Shown here one piece after another: positions 1 to 9,914 of a DNA stretch of 64,000 nucleotides; position 1 is the stretch's first letter, and every line of letters starts with the position of its first letter. Source of the stretch: Silene conica. Its lineage: Eukaryota; Streptophyta; Magnoliopsida; Caryophyllales; Caryophyllaceae. Below the pieces are notes generated by a model that worked only from the letters and a program-made list of their open reading frames with translations, was not told where the DNA came from and searched no databases. Made by a program: the position numbers and the translations under genes. The stretch is from NCBI GenBank assembly GCA_029255685.2, contig CM055315.2, positions 70,709,681 through 70,773,680 of the forward strand, given 5' to 3'.

Positions 1-1
1 C

Positions 2-3000
2 ATGTATGCACAATCAAATGCACCATTACTCTTTCAATTGAAGAAGGAATTGAAGAATTCTTCTCAAGATAATCAATCCGTTGCTGAGTATTACAACAAA
101 CTCAAGCGTCATTGGGATGATATCGAAGATTTGGAGCCTATACCTGAGTGTTCTTGTGGTGTCATGGATAAATGCACTTGCAGCCTCTTGAAGAGAGTTC
201 TGGAAATTGTTACTCGTGAGAAGGTCATGACCTTTCTTATGGGACTGGATGATGCATATGATACTTTGAAGACAAATATCTTGTCGATGGATCCTTTGCC
301 GAATTTGACTAAAACCTATTCACTGGTTCAACAAATTGAAAGTCAAAAAAGGCTCTCAAAGCTGATGTCAACGCAGCATGAATCCAGTGCTATGGTGGCT
401 GGTCGTAATTTTACACCTGGCAATTGGTCTAAACCAGGTGATTACAAGGATAATAAGAAGCAGAAGAAAGAGAAGAGATGGTGTGATCACTGTCAGAAAA
501 CAGGTCACACTAGAGCAACCTGTTTTGTTCTTAATCCTGAACAGAAGGAGCAGTATTTTGCTAGGTTTTCAAAGCCTGGTACTAATGCTAATGCTCATAA
601 TGCTGAGTTGGTAAAAGAGGACAATACTATGACTTCAAATTCTTTTGCCAATCATGCTGCTGATGCTGGTGGTTCTGCTGATCCTGACATTGATCCCAAG
701 ATGATTGCAGCAATTTACAAACAAATGATGGAGATGAAGCGCCAGGGAAATCTTAATTCTTATGGTGGTGTGGAATATTCTGCAGTGAACTTCGCAGGTA
801 CTATTCTTGCTAGTAATGCTACTTCTTGTTCTTGTTCTATGCAAGATTATGTCTGGATTATAGACTCAGGTGCAACAGACCACATGAGTTCTCTAGTTGA
901 TCAATTTGTTGGCCTAAAGAACTTAAGTAAACCAGTCAAAGTTGGATTACCTGATGGGAGTAGTAAACTGGTGACTCAGGTTGGGAATATACATTTAAAC
1001 CCAGGGATAGTTCTTTATAATGTTCTGTACATCCCAGATTTCAGACATAACTTGCTATCAGTTGGGAAATTACTATCTGATAATGGTTTGTTGATTCATT
1101 TTGATATGAATACTTGCCTTATACAGGACCCAGCCCATAAGACAGTTATTGGCGTGGGGCAGAAAACAGATGGACTGTACAAGTTAAAGTCTGATTTGGT
1201 GCATATGTCTCATTTTGTTCAAAATAAATCTAGCAATAACATTAGCTTACAAAGTAAAAGCTGTACTTGTAAGGCTAAGGCTGATAGTAAAGTTGATTTG
1301 TTTCATTCTCGTTTAGGACATACTTCCTTGTCCAAAATGAAACACATTGCAGAAATCAATTGTAATGGAATTGATAATATTCAATGTGAAACGTGTGTTC
1401 TTGCAAAGATGCATCAGTTACCTTTTACTAGAAGTGAGTCTAGGGCTTTACATGCTTTTGATATGATACACATAGATTTATGGGGTCATTATAGACATGT
1501 TACTTTGACTGGAGCCTCCTACTTCCTCACCATAGTGGATGACCACACTCGAGTTACTTGGACTTTTTTACTCAAAGATAAAGTTCAAGTTCCTAATACT
1601 ATTAAAGGGTTTATCACACAAGTGTCCACTCAGTATGGTGGTATGGTTAAAATAGTAAGGAGTGATAATGGCACTGAAATCATTCAACATTCCTGCCATG
1701 ATTTCTTTATGGAGAAAGGGATTGTGCATCAGAGAAGTGCGCCTGGTGTTCCTCAACAGAATGGTAGAGTTGAGAGAAAACACAGGCATCTAGTTGAAAC
1801 GGCTAGGGCATTATTACTCTATGGACATTTGCCTAAGAAGTTTTGGGGAGAATGTTTGTTGGCTGCCACACATATCATAAACAAACTGCCTACCCCTATT
1901 CTTGATTGGAAAACACCTACTGAACTTCTATTCAAGAAGAAGTGCAATTATGATGAACTGAGGGTTATAGGATGCCTTTGTTTTGCTTTGGTTTCCTCTC
2001 ATTCTAAGGATAAATTTGAACCAAAGGCCAGAAAATGCATCTTCTTAGGCTATCCTTTTGCTCAGAAAGCCTATAAGCTATATGATCTCTCAACTCACAA
2101 GATAATCATCAGTAGAGATGTTGTTTTCCACGAGGATGTCCTACCTTTCAGATCTGATTCTTCTCTGTTTATACCAAATCAGACTGGTTGCTCTACTGAG
2201 GTGAACTCTTTCTTTCCAGAGAGTTGTCCTCTGGATATAGAAGATGAACATTTTAATTCTAATAACTCACATAATAACAATAATATGTCAAATAATAATA
2301 ATACATCTACAGAATTTGTTGATAACAATGATACTAGTATGCCAAAGAATACTCAATTTGATATGCCAAGCAACACCATTAATAATAACTCTAGTATGCC
2401 AAATAGTAACAAATCAAGTATGCAAGATAATAATGTCTTTGTTCCTAGAATTTCTAGTAGGCCTGTGCAAATGCCAGGCAAGTTTCAGGATTTTGTATGT
2501 CCTCTTATTCCTCACAAAAGGGTTCCTGTTTTAGAAAATTCTCCTGATTCTACTGGTAGTACTGGAAGTTCAGTATCCTTTTCTGCTCATCAATCTGCCA
2601 TGAGTTTTTCTATCCCAGAATCAGCTACTTACCATCAAGCTAAAGATAATCCTTACTGGATTCAGGCCATGGATAAGGAGTTACAGGCCCTTGAAGAGAA
2701 TCATACTTGGGACATAACACCCTTACCTTCAGGTTTCAAACCTATTGGTTCAAAATGGGTGTATAAGGTAAAGTACAAAGCAGATGGGAGTGTGGATAGA
2801 TATAAAGATAGATTAGTAGCTAAGGGGTATAATCAAATAGAAGGTAAGGATTATAAACATACCTTTAGCCCTGTAGCAAAGTTCACTACTGTCAGAGTTC
2901 TTTTGGCTATTTCTGCTGCTAAAGGTTGGCATGTCCATCAGTTGGACATTAATAATGCATTTCTGCATGGTTTTCTGGATGAGGAAATATATATGAAGCC

Positions 3001-4186
3001 TCCAGATGGGTATGTTACAGCCAAGAGTGATGAGGTTTGCAGATTACGAAGATCATTGTATGGCTTGAAACAAGCTTCTAGACAATGGAATCTAGAGCTT
3101 ACTAAGCTGTTGTTATCTCAGGGGTTTCATCAATCAAAAAATGATTACTCTTTGTTTACTAAGTCTGCTGATGGTCAATTTACAACAGTTCTAGTATACG
3201 TGGATGATCTTCTCATCACTGGAACAGATCAGCAATATATCTCTACAATAAAGCAAGTCCTTGACAAGGCTTTTACTATAAAAGATTTGGGGCATATCAA
3301 GTACTTCCTTGGTTTGGAAATCATTAGAACATCTCAAGGGATGTATCTTAGTCAGAAGAAGTATGTGAATGACATTTTGGCTGATTGTAATACGCAGCAC
3401 TGTAAATCAGTTGCCTTTCCTCTTCCAAAAGGACTGCAACTGTCCACGGAAGAAGGAACTCTTCTTCCTGACCCAGAAATATATAGAAGGATTGTTGGTA
3501 GACTCTTGTACTTAAACCTCACACGCCCAGATATCTCATATGCAGTTCAGCATTTGAGTCAGTTTCTTAGCTCTCCCAGACAACCACATTTGCAGGCAGC
3601 TATGCATGTGGTGAGGTATTTGCAAGGTACTATCAATGCAATGCTTTTTTATCCTGCAAATGGCTACTTCACTTTGAGAGGATATACTGATGCAGATTGG
3701 GGAGCATGTTCCTTCAGTTGTAAATCTGTTACAGGACAGTGCATTTTTCTGGGAGATGCTCTAGTTTCTTGGAAAACAAAGAAACAGAAAACTGTTTCTA
3801 AGTCTTCTGCAGAGTCAGAGTATAGGGCTATGTCCTATACTTCTAGTGAAATTGTATGGGTGCAGTGTTTACTTGAAGATTTTGACATCACCATACCTCT
3901 TCCTGTTCAATTGTATTGTGACAATAAGGCTGCACAACACATAGCGGCTAATCCAGTGTTTCATGAACGTACCAAGCATCTCAACATCGATTGCCATTAT
4001 GTTCGAGAGAAGGTACAAGAAGGACTTATTGCTACGAGACATATCTCATCAGCAGCACAACTTGCAGACATTTTAACAAAGCCTCTGGGCCAACAACAGC
4101 ATCATTGTCTGGCTTCCAAGATGGGCATGTGTTTTGATATACTTCCCCATGTCCATCTTGAAGGGGGGTATGAAGAAAGTTGTTAG
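2..4186 (+). CDS. Copia retrotransposon gag-pol polyprotein, 5'-partial
   Basis: This is one open frame of at least 1394 codons, already open at the window edge, so the true start and 5' LTR lie to the left. Order of domains: gag (about residues 1-150), CCHC zinc knuckle CDHCQKTGHTRATC (161-174), aspartic protease WIIDSGATDHMSS (about 284-296), integrase (GAG-pre HSRLGH near 434, catalytic region IDLWGH near 487, SDNGTE near 552), reverse transcriptase (YVDDLL near 1065) and RNase H (SESEYRAM near 1270; DILTKPL near 1356). Integrase before RT defines Ty1/Copia. No stop or frameshift was found, so the element may be young and coding-competent. The stop codon TAG lies a few bases inside the 3' LTR. 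The internal spacer between integrase and RT is rich in Asn and Ser (about 750-850). Confidence 0.95.
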   Translation: MYAQSNAPLLFQLKKELKNSSQDNQSVAEYYNKLKRHWDDIEDLEPIPECSCGVMDKCTCSLLKRVLEIVTREKVMTFLMGLDDAYDTLKTNILSMDPLPNLTKTYSLVQQIESQKRLSKLMSTQHESSAMVAGRNFTPGNWSKPGDYKDNKKQKKEKRWCDHCQKTGHTRATCFVLNPEQKEQYFARFSKPGTNANAHNAELVKEDNTMTSNSFANHAADAGGSADPDIDPKMIAAIYKQMMEMKRQGNLNSYGGVEYSAVNFAGTILASNATSCSCSMQDYVWIIDSGATDHMSSLVDQFVGLKNLSKPVKVGLPDGSSKLVTQVGNIHLNPGIVLYNVLYIPDFRHNLLSVGKLLSDNGLLIHFDMNTCLIQDPAHKTVIGVGQKTDGLYKLKSDLVHMSHFVQNKSSNNISLQSKSCTCKAKADSKVDLFHSRLGHTSLSKMKHIAEINCNGIDNIQCETCVLAKMHQLPFTRSESRALHAFDMIHIDLWGHYRHVTLTGASYFLTIVDDHTRVTWTFLLKDKVQVPNTIKGFITQVSTQYGGMVKIVRSDNGTEIIQHSCHDFFMEKGIVHQRSAPGVPQQNGRVERKHRHLVETARALLLYGHLPKKFWGECLLAATHIINKLPTPILDWKTPTELLFKKKCNYDELRVIGCLCFALVSSHSKDKFEPKARKCIFLGYPFAQKAYKLYDLSTHKIIISRDVVFHEDVLPFRSDSSLFIPNQTGCSTEVNSFFPESCPLDIEDEHFNSNNSHNNNNMSNNNNTSTEFVDNNDTSMPKNTQFDMPSNTINNNSSMPNSNKSSMQDNNVFVPRISSRPVQMPGKFQDFVCPLIPHKRVPVLENSPDSTGSTGSSVSFSAHQSAMSFSIPESATYHQAKDNPYWIQAMDKELQALEENHTWDITPLPSGFKPIGSKWVYKVKYKADGSVDRYKDRLVAKGYNQIEGKDYKHTFSPVAKFTTVRVLLAISAAKGWHVHQLDINNAFLHGFLDEEIYMKPPDGYVTAKSDEVCRLRRSLYGLKQASRQWNLELTKLLLSQGFHQSKNDYSLFTKSADGQFTTVLVYVDDLLITGTDQQYISTIKQVLDKAFTIKDLGHIKYFLGLEIIRTSQGMYLSQKKYVNDILADCNTQHCKSVAFPLPKGLQLSTEEGTLLPDPEIYRRIVGRLLYLNLTRPDISYAVQHLSQFLSSPRQPHLQAAMHVVRYLQGTINAMLFYPANGYFTLRGYTDADWGACSFSCKSVTGQCIFLGDALVSWKTKKQKTVSKSSAESEYRAMSYTSSEIVWVQCLLEDFDITIPLPVQLYCDNKAAQHIAANPVFHERTKHLNIDCHYVREKVQEGLIATRHISSAAQLADILTKPLGQQQHHCLASKMGMCFDILPHVHLEGGYEESC
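4158..4170 (+). promoter_or_regulatory. Polypurine tract of the Copia element
   Basis: The purine run TTGAAGGGGGGTA sits directly before a TG dinucleotide that can start the 3' LTR. It would prime plus-strand DNA synthesis. It is embedded in the last codons of the pol frame. Confidence 0.7.
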
Positions 4187-4371
4187 AAAGTTAGTTAGAG
4201 AAATAAAAGTGGTTAGGCTGTTAGTCAAAGGCAGTTAGTTAGTTGGGCTCAGTCAACTTGTATATAAAGAATACATAGTTGTAATTATTCTCTTTTACAC
4301 AATCAATACAAACACCATTATTTACTCTTTTTCTCACAATCATATTCTCTGTTTTTCATAAACATTCAACA
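4171..4371 (+). repeat. 3' LTR of the Copia element (short, about 0.2 kb)
   Basis: The stretch begins TGAAGAAAGTTG after the polypurine tract and ends ATTCAACA, giving TG...CA ends. It contains a TATA box (TATATAAAG near 4261), as expected for an LTR promoter. An alternative start at 4181 (TGTTAGAAAG) cannot be excluded because the 5' LTR is outside the window. Short LTRs of 0.15-0.3 kb are common in some plant Copia lineages. Confidence 0.65.
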
Positions 4372-4464
4372 ATGGCGTCCTCAAGCATTTACTATTTCAT
4401 CATCATAGCTCTATTTCACACATGGATATTTCATTGTAAAGCCGAAAAAATTAATTCATCTTAA
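4372..4464 (+). other. Short ORF resembling a secretory signal peptide, abutting the LTR
   Basis: An ATG directly follows the LTR end and opens a 30-codon frame. It has an Ala/Ser-rich start, a long hydrophobic core (YYFIIIALF, then WIF) and a small-residue, charged end (CKAEK), then TAA. This is the form of a plant signal peptide, for example the first exon of a secreted protein, but 30 codons are too few to name a gene. It could be chance coding capacity. It may instead be the 5' end of a gene now fused to an LTR promoter. No downstream exon was recognised. Confidence 0.3.
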
Positions 4465-5082
4465 TTATGTTTTTTGGACCTGCCAAAATGTGAGGGGAAT
4501 TAAAAATGTGACGAATCAAGTGAAATAGAGCGACTATTTTTTCATCAAGTATCCAACTTGAACAAGATCCCATGTCGGGTAGTTTTAAACGAATTGAAGT
4601 AACATGATAATGCTCCCACTAGAGTTTTGACTTTGACGAGCCTAGGAATTCCATGAATAATACAAAATCCATCATCCTCATTTCATTAACCACCAACGAA
4701 CACCCTAATATTTACGTATCCGTAGTGAAACATACCATAGAGCTCTAAATAACCATCATCAATAGTTCAATACAATATTTCCAGCCATTAAACAGTAAAC
4801 ACCTTAACATCCTTACAGAGTTTCCCTCTACCAAACCGTGACGAATCGACGAGGCACCCAAATCCACTACGCTCTCATTCCATCATTTCATCAGCAAAAA
4901 CGATACTTGCTCAATCGTTCATCGCAAAATTCGTTAACACTAGACAAACCTAAAAAAACTAAACTTGAACACCTAGGGTTAGCTCAAATCACAACATTTC
5001 TTCATCAAAAAGTAAAATAAAAATACAATTAATTAATCGAAATAATAAAATAAAGGAAATAAAAGGGAAGAGATAAAATTAC
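4465..5082. other. Spacer; probable intron 1 of the RRM gene on the minus strand
   Basis: No RRM-like second exon was recognised on the minus strand here. If the RRM gene is intact, this stretch and the Copia element to its left lie inside its first intron, and the remaining exons are left of the window. A 60-codon plus-strand ORF (4838-5020) has no recognisable motif. Confidence 0.35.
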
Positions 5083-5245
5083 CGGAAACAAAAAGGTTAG
5101 GGGAAGGATCGGCGACGGGAGCAGCAGGTTGTTGAGAAGAAGATTGAGGAGGCGTGAAATTGAAGACTGATGTTGAACAGAGACGGTTTAGCCCTCGTGG
5201 CTTCGTCACCGACATAGCTGCCATCACCACTGCTTTCATCGCCAT
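5083..5245 (-). CDS. First exon of a probable organelle-targeted RRM RNA-binding protein (partial)
   Basis: The ATG at 5245 starts a basic, Ser/Ala-rich leader (MAMKAVVMAAMSVTKPRG) typical of chloroplast or mitochondrial transit peptides. A Gln/Pro/Ala stretch follows, then PSPNLFVSG, the usual opening of the first RRM beta strand (RNP2) in small plant glycine-rich or organelle RRM proteins. A 5' splice site (CCG/GTAATT on the minus strand) falls right after the Ser codon, in phase 1, giving a 163-nt exon. The following open codons to 5033 would be intron. No second exon was found before the Copia element at 4371, so the gene is either split by it or truncated. The product would bind organelle transcripts, in editing or splicing. 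Naming a specific family member is not justified. Confidence 0.5.
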
Positions 5246-5276
5246 TGATTTTTTTTTGGTGCGAGGGATTGAGAAT

Positions 5277-5285
5277 TTAGGGTTT
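5277..5285 (-). promoter_or_regulatory. telo-box (AAACCCTAA) upstream of the RRM gene
   Basis: The motif AAACCCTAA lies about 32-40 bases before the RRM start codon on the minus strand. Telo-boxes are frequent in promoters and 5' leaders of plant genes for ribosome and organelle gene expression. This supports a real gene start here. Confidence 0.5.
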
Positions 5286-5524
5286 AGTTAGGGGTTTTGC
5301 GAAAAGACCAATTAAATAGTCAACCCACCACCCACCAACGTCGACACAAAAATATTATACGATCAGATATTTTTTTAAAAACTTTTATATTAATTTTCTG
5401 CATTAAAATTAAAATAATACTCCGTATATATTTTTTTAGTTGTATAATAAATTTTTAAGCCCGGTATTTTATAGAGGAGTTCATAAATTTTACATATACT
5501 TCCTCAATTAATATCCATCATCAT

Positions 5525-5545
5525 ATATATATATATATATATATC
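5525..5545. repeat. (AT)n microsatellite
   Basis: About ten uninterrupted AT units. Confidence 0.85.
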
Positions 5546-6548
5546 TAATTCAAAAGTCAATCCGCTGACATAGCATTACAAATTTTCATTTAAGTATGAC
5601 GTGTCGTCTTATATTAGAGTAATTGAAAAGAAATAAAAAAACAGTCAACCATTGAAATAAAAATTGAATCTACGTATTGAATTGGATTGGGATATTCCAT
5701 ATTCAAAATGGAATACTCGGGTATTACTTTTTTAAGATTAATTTGATTAATTTAATTATGGAGATATTTCAAGGATCAATATGTCAAATGTTAAAATTGT
5801 GGAAATTATATATACTAAAGTGAGTTATATTAGTAAACTAATCCTAAAATATTAAAGTTTAGAAACCAATAGTCATTATTCTAGGGAAAAGAATGTGAAT
5901 GAAATTAAAAAAAATCATTGATAATCAGAAGTATGATCAAATCACATTGAAGTTTATTTCAATCATTTTACAATGAACTATGAATGAGATATGATGATAT
6001 CCTACTCAAAATATAGCTAATCACTTCTCAAAACACTATAAGAGAATTACTATAAATAAAATACACGTAATTATCTTCATCCTTCACAATTCACAAAAAT
6101 CAAAAACACTTTTAAGAATTATGTTATGGCTTTCAACTGCATTCTCATTGTCATGTGTAAGACGGTCGCACACAACAACTGTTGTTCACCTTATGAACAT
6201 GTTTAATAAAAATAATCAAATTTACGTGTTTAAACCAAATATACATTTACTACTTCTGTCTCAACAGTTACTTTACGTTTGCTTTTATTATACGATAGAT
6301 CTGTAAGACTCTAATAGACAATTTTTATTGCAGGACTATATATTTTACATATTTTAAGAATGGTGCAATGGATAATTACAAGTGCACTATTTTTATTGTA
6401 AATCTTGATCGTCCTGATAAACAAAATATATAATAGCTCATGTATATTAGCATTTGTGATAAATAATTCTAAATTAATTTATCCGTAAATAATTAGTTTG
6501 TTTATCTTTAATATTATTAACTATATTCATCTAAAATTCTAAAAATAG

Positions 6549-6577
6549 ACCCGTGAATTTCACGGGTTACAACCTAG
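6549..6577 (+). mobile_element. Helitron-type 3' terminus
   Basis: A perfect hairpin ACCCGTGAATTTCACGGGT is followed by six bases and CTAG, then T. This is the Helitron 3' end pattern (hairpin, short spacer, CTRR, insertion before T). Plus orientation; the 5' end was not located. Confidence 0.55.
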
Positions 6578-7016
6578 TTGTGTATTATTGCTTTATACAT
6601 AAGTTTTAAGGAGTTGTTAAAAAATTAATAGAAGTACAATGGGAAGTGTGTATGTTACTTTATGATTATTGTTAATGTTTATTTAGTGTACAGTTTCTGT
6701 ATAATTAAATTACTGTTGAGTGATTAATTTTTCCACCAAAATGCATTTGAACTTTTTAATTTCCTGAGTAAATGCACTCAGCAATTTTCCCACCAAAATA
6801 CACACAGCACGTACTATGCACTTGACAGACTGTTTTGCAGTATTCATTGTCAATAAATAACCCATTTATTTGGGTCATTTACTAACTAAACAACAAAGAA
6901 AATCTTTCTACCACTAATTTATATACAAAGGTCCCTCAAAAGTTACAGAGAAATAAATAAAAATAGTTTTACAGTCCAAATAGTCACCACATAAAGAAGA
7001 ATGGGTCTAGAAATGC

Positions 7017-7795
7017 ATGTCCGAGAAACTGCGTAGTGAAGTTGCAGTACACCTTCTGGAGAAGTCTGCAAACGGGAAGCTTGCACACGGTGAAATCCTA
7101 AAAACAGCAGCAAAGTTCAACCTAAGGAAACGCAGCGTATCAAACATATGGCAACTAACAAAAAAACCATGGTTAATCGGAGAAAAACTTAATCTCAAAA
7201 GCAAGAGAATGGGAAACACAAATAACCAAAGGGTACTACTTAATGTGGAGCATATTAAGTCACTTGTTGCAGCGAAACGCAATACAATGAAAAGAGTTGC
7301 AGAATATTGTGGGGTTTCCGTTGGCACGGTCTACTCGTGGGTGAAAGAAGCTTTGCTTAAACCTCATTCCAGTCCACTTCATCCTAAACTCAGCGACTTA
7401 CACAAAGAGGAAAGACTACTTCATTCACTAAAGATGTTTGTCGTTAATCAAGTTATTGATAATTTTCTTAATCTTAATGCAATGCCGGAAACAGAAATAA
7501 TATTTAGCGAGATGAGCAACACAATTCACATGAACGAGAAACGGTTCTTTATTACCGACGACGATAAAAAATTTACGTTGTAAATGGAGAGGAATTACCT
7601 TACAGGAGCTGCCAATCGAAAAGGTACATCACAAAAGTGATGTTCATGTGCGCGGTTAGCGGGCCAGTTTATGCGCCAAACGGAGATTTAATTTTTGATG
7701 GGAAAATAGGAATGTTCCCATTTACACGACAAGTATCAACAGCAAGAAATAGTAGAAACAGACCAAGGGGAACCATGGAGACAAAACCACGTCTT
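7017..7795 (+). pseudogene. Plant mariner-like (Tc1/mariner) transposase, N-terminal two thirds, frameshifted
   Basis: The first 188 codons carry the N-terminal helix-turn-helix region typical of plant mariner-like elements. They include SANGKLAHGEILKTAAKFNL, a second HTH (RVAEYCGVSVGTVYSWVKEAL) and a region leading to the first catalytic Asp motif. That motif reads IHMNEKRF where the family usually has Asp-Glu-Lys, so the catalytic Asp is Asn here. At about 7569-7575 the frame shifts. In another frame the protein continues with CQSKRYITKVMFMCAV, FDGKIGMFPFT and RNRPRGTMETKP, all family hallmarks. Homology stops near 7795 and the last catalytic block is absent. The copy cannot encode an active transposase. 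Confidence 0.85.
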
Positions 7796-7799
7796 AAAA

Positions 7800-8077
7800 A
7801 CATAAGATGACGCTTTTTTATTAACAGTTTTGTCAAGTATTAGTACTTTTTAACGTCGGTTGTATTTTACAACCGTCGTAATTGACTTATGATGGCGTTT
7901 TTTATATGAAACTGTCATAAATAGCTACTACTATTACGTCGGCTCTTAATTTAAACTGTCGTAAAAGAGTTTTAAATATATGAAAAACTCACTCCCACCA
8001 AATTTCTAGGCCTTTTACGACGTTTCTAAAAGAACCGCCATGATTAAGGCGTCGTAATAGGGGTTTTTTTACTAGTG
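7800..8077 (-). mobile_element. CACTA (En/Spm-type) terminal fragment
   Basis: Read on the minus strand from 8077 the sequence starts CACTAGTAAAAAAACCCC, a CACTA terminus. It is followed by many short subterminal repeats of the TTACGACG / CGTCGTAA type in both orientations (for example near 7863, 7883, 7943, 7965, 8018 and 8052). The other terminus was not found, so the piece is truncated at the mariner relic. Confidence 0.65.
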
Positions 8078-8609
8078 ACATTATCAAGATCTTCAATTGG
8101 ATCGTTCATTCTCCAATTGGATGAAGAAGACATTTTTGGAAAAATAGAGGAAGATAAAGGAAGTGAAGAAAACTGGGGGACACAAAATGAGTTAAATAGT
8201 AGAGGATTGATGAGAGTTTTGGAGGGAAAAAATTAATTATATTTGAGGTATTTGGAGGAAAGAATTTGGGAGAAAAAAGAATAAGCCAACTCACCCAGCC
8301 AAGTCATTTGCTTATTTGACGAATAGAGTGCCAACATGGCATTTACGTCTAAAACAGACGGAATAATCATGTATATCTACTGACGGGACTAACTAAATAA
8401 GTTTACGGGTATGGCTGAGAAAGTGCAATACGTAGAGATATAACTGAGAAAAGTGAAAACCACGTGGACATCAATGGAAAAACCCTATTTTATTTACATC
8501 TATATTTTTTCAGTAAATATTAAGAAGACCACTATTTTACGGATTTGTCACTCAAACCCTCTTCTTACATTCCCATTTCTTTTCATAATTTCAACATATA
8601 AAAAAATCA
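8078..8609. other. Spacer, no gene recognised
   Basis: AT-rich DNA with short ORFs on both strands without recognisable motifs. Confidence 0.6.
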
Positions 8610-8618
8610 TTCTATATT
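8610..8618 (+). repeat. 9-bp target site duplication, left copy
   Basis: TTCTATATT, repeated exactly at 9454-9462 on the other side of the Mutator-like element. Confidence 0.9.
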
Positions 8619-9453
8619 GGGTTTTTTTGTCAAACATCACCTATAAAAAACATGTTTTTTCCAAACACCACCTTTAAAAAAGAAATTGTCAACACCACCT
8701 TTAATAAAAAAGTTTTTCTCAAACAACACATTTTGGTCAAAGTTTCAGCGGTTGTGATGGGATGACTTTCAGTCGAAGGTTGAGATAGCAAACGAGGACG
8801 GTTTGAAGTGTTCTTGAACTCGTTGAAAAGGTGGGAGTACAGGCTTTCCAACGGTTGCCAACACAATGCTCAAAAGTGTCCTTATGTGGGGTAGATTGAT
8901 GTGTAAAGTAAGGTTAGTCACATGAGGTTAATGTAAGTTGAAGTATGATTTTTCGTGGATCAATTCACTCCCGTTGAACCACCACTTGCAACCAACGACC
9001 ACCACAGAGAACACAACTGCGACGTACCTTGCCCTCCCCTCGACATACATACCAAATTTCAAACCAAACCAAACATCATAACCCCATTTAAAGACCCTTG
9101 CAAACCCCTCTAACAACTCGTTGTAAGCCCAAACTTCTAGCTCTTTGTCTAGCCAACCTTACTTTAGACATCAATCTACCCCACATAAGGACACATTTGA
9201 CCAATGTGTTGACAACCGTTGGAAAGCCTGTACTCCCACATTTCCAAAAAATTCAAGAACACTTCAAATCGGCCTCGTTTTCTATCTCAACCATCGACTG
9301 AAAGTCATCCGATCACAACCGCTGAAACTTTAGCCAAAATGCGGTGTTTGGCAAATTTTTTTTTATTAAAGGTGGTGTTTGACAATTTATTATTTTAAAG
9401 GTGATGTTTGAAAAAAAAAGAGTTTTTTAAAGGTGGTGTTAGACAAAAAGCCC
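8619..9453. mobile_element. Non-autonomous Mutator-like element with long inverted repeats
   Basis: The element starts GGGTTTTTTTGTCAAACA and ends TAGACAAAAAGCCC. About 300 bp at each end (8619-8920 and 9150-9453) are imperfect inverted copies, including the AACCGTTGG and ACCACCTTTAA blocks. It is flanked by the identical 9-bp duplication TTCTATATT. Nine-base duplications and long terminal inverted repeats define Mutator-like elements. The short centre encodes no transposase. Confidence 0.88.
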
Positions 9454-9462
9454 TTCTATATT
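9454..9462 (+). repeat. 9-bp target site duplication, right copy
   Basis: TTCTATATT, identical to 8610-8618. Confidence 0.9.
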
Positions 9463-9487
9463 ACTAGTCGGCCTTGTAATTGGACGA

Positions 9488-9909
9488 TTATACCACTATA
9501 TGTATACAATTGATCGTCACTTCTTTGGCCACACCCTGAATTGGCTTGGCACTGGAATTGACGACTTTCATGCTACCGCTTTCTCGATTCAATTTCATCC
9601 CAAGTCTCTTCGCCTCGTCGGGGGTGACGAAATTATGGGAGGCCCCCGTATCTATCATGGCTCGAGTAGCCTTCCAATTGACGTTTATTTCCACATACAT
9701 CAGTTCCGTGGACTTGTTCTCAGGATGATCGACACCTTTTTCCATTGAACCCAACATGTGTACCGCGCCCATTCGAGCAACTTCATCTTGTTCAATCGCG
9801 TTATCATCATCACACTCTTCGGCGTCATGATCTGTCCCATCGGGGTTCGATTCCACTGACATCTTTGACAAACTCTTGTTGAGATTGTTAAGCTCTCCTT
9901 GGTGAGGGC
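9488..9909 (-). pseudogene. Old Gypsy element, piece 4: gag end and aspartic protease
   Basis: Minus-strand reading gives the last Cys of a CCHC zinc knuckle, a spacer, then the retroviral-type protease with MIDTGASHNFVTPDEAKRLG, whose Asp-Thr-Gly is the catalytic triad. Homology ends near 9500, so RT and integrase are missing. The zinc knuckle is split by the insertion at 9915. Its first half (CFLCKGPH) lies at about 18210-18240, giving spacing C-x2-C-x3-H-x4-C across the gap. Old, inactive copy. Confidence 0.85.
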
Positions 9910-9914
9910 ACTCG
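9910..9914 (+). repeat. 5-bp target duplication of the gag-only element, left
   Basis: ACTCG, repeated at 18194-18198. Confidence 0.9.

Larger units (their letters stand above)
5286..7010. other. AT-rich spacer, no gene recognised
   Basis: The region holds an (AT)n microsatellite at about 5525-5545, a Helitron-type 3' end near 6549-6577 and otherwise AT-rich DNA with short ORFs lacking motifs (e.g. 6121-6306). The GTAAGACGGTCGCACAC-like string near 6157 recurs as a repeat type in such genomes. Part of 5340-5600 is the promoter side of the minus-strand RRM gene. Confidence 0.6.

Noticed and set aside
7007-7327. Minus-strand ORF of 106 codons
   Set aside because: Antisense shadow of the mariner-like transposase relic.
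7800-8077. Complete CACTA element
   Set aside because: Only one CACTA terminus was found; no second end or 3-bp duplication.
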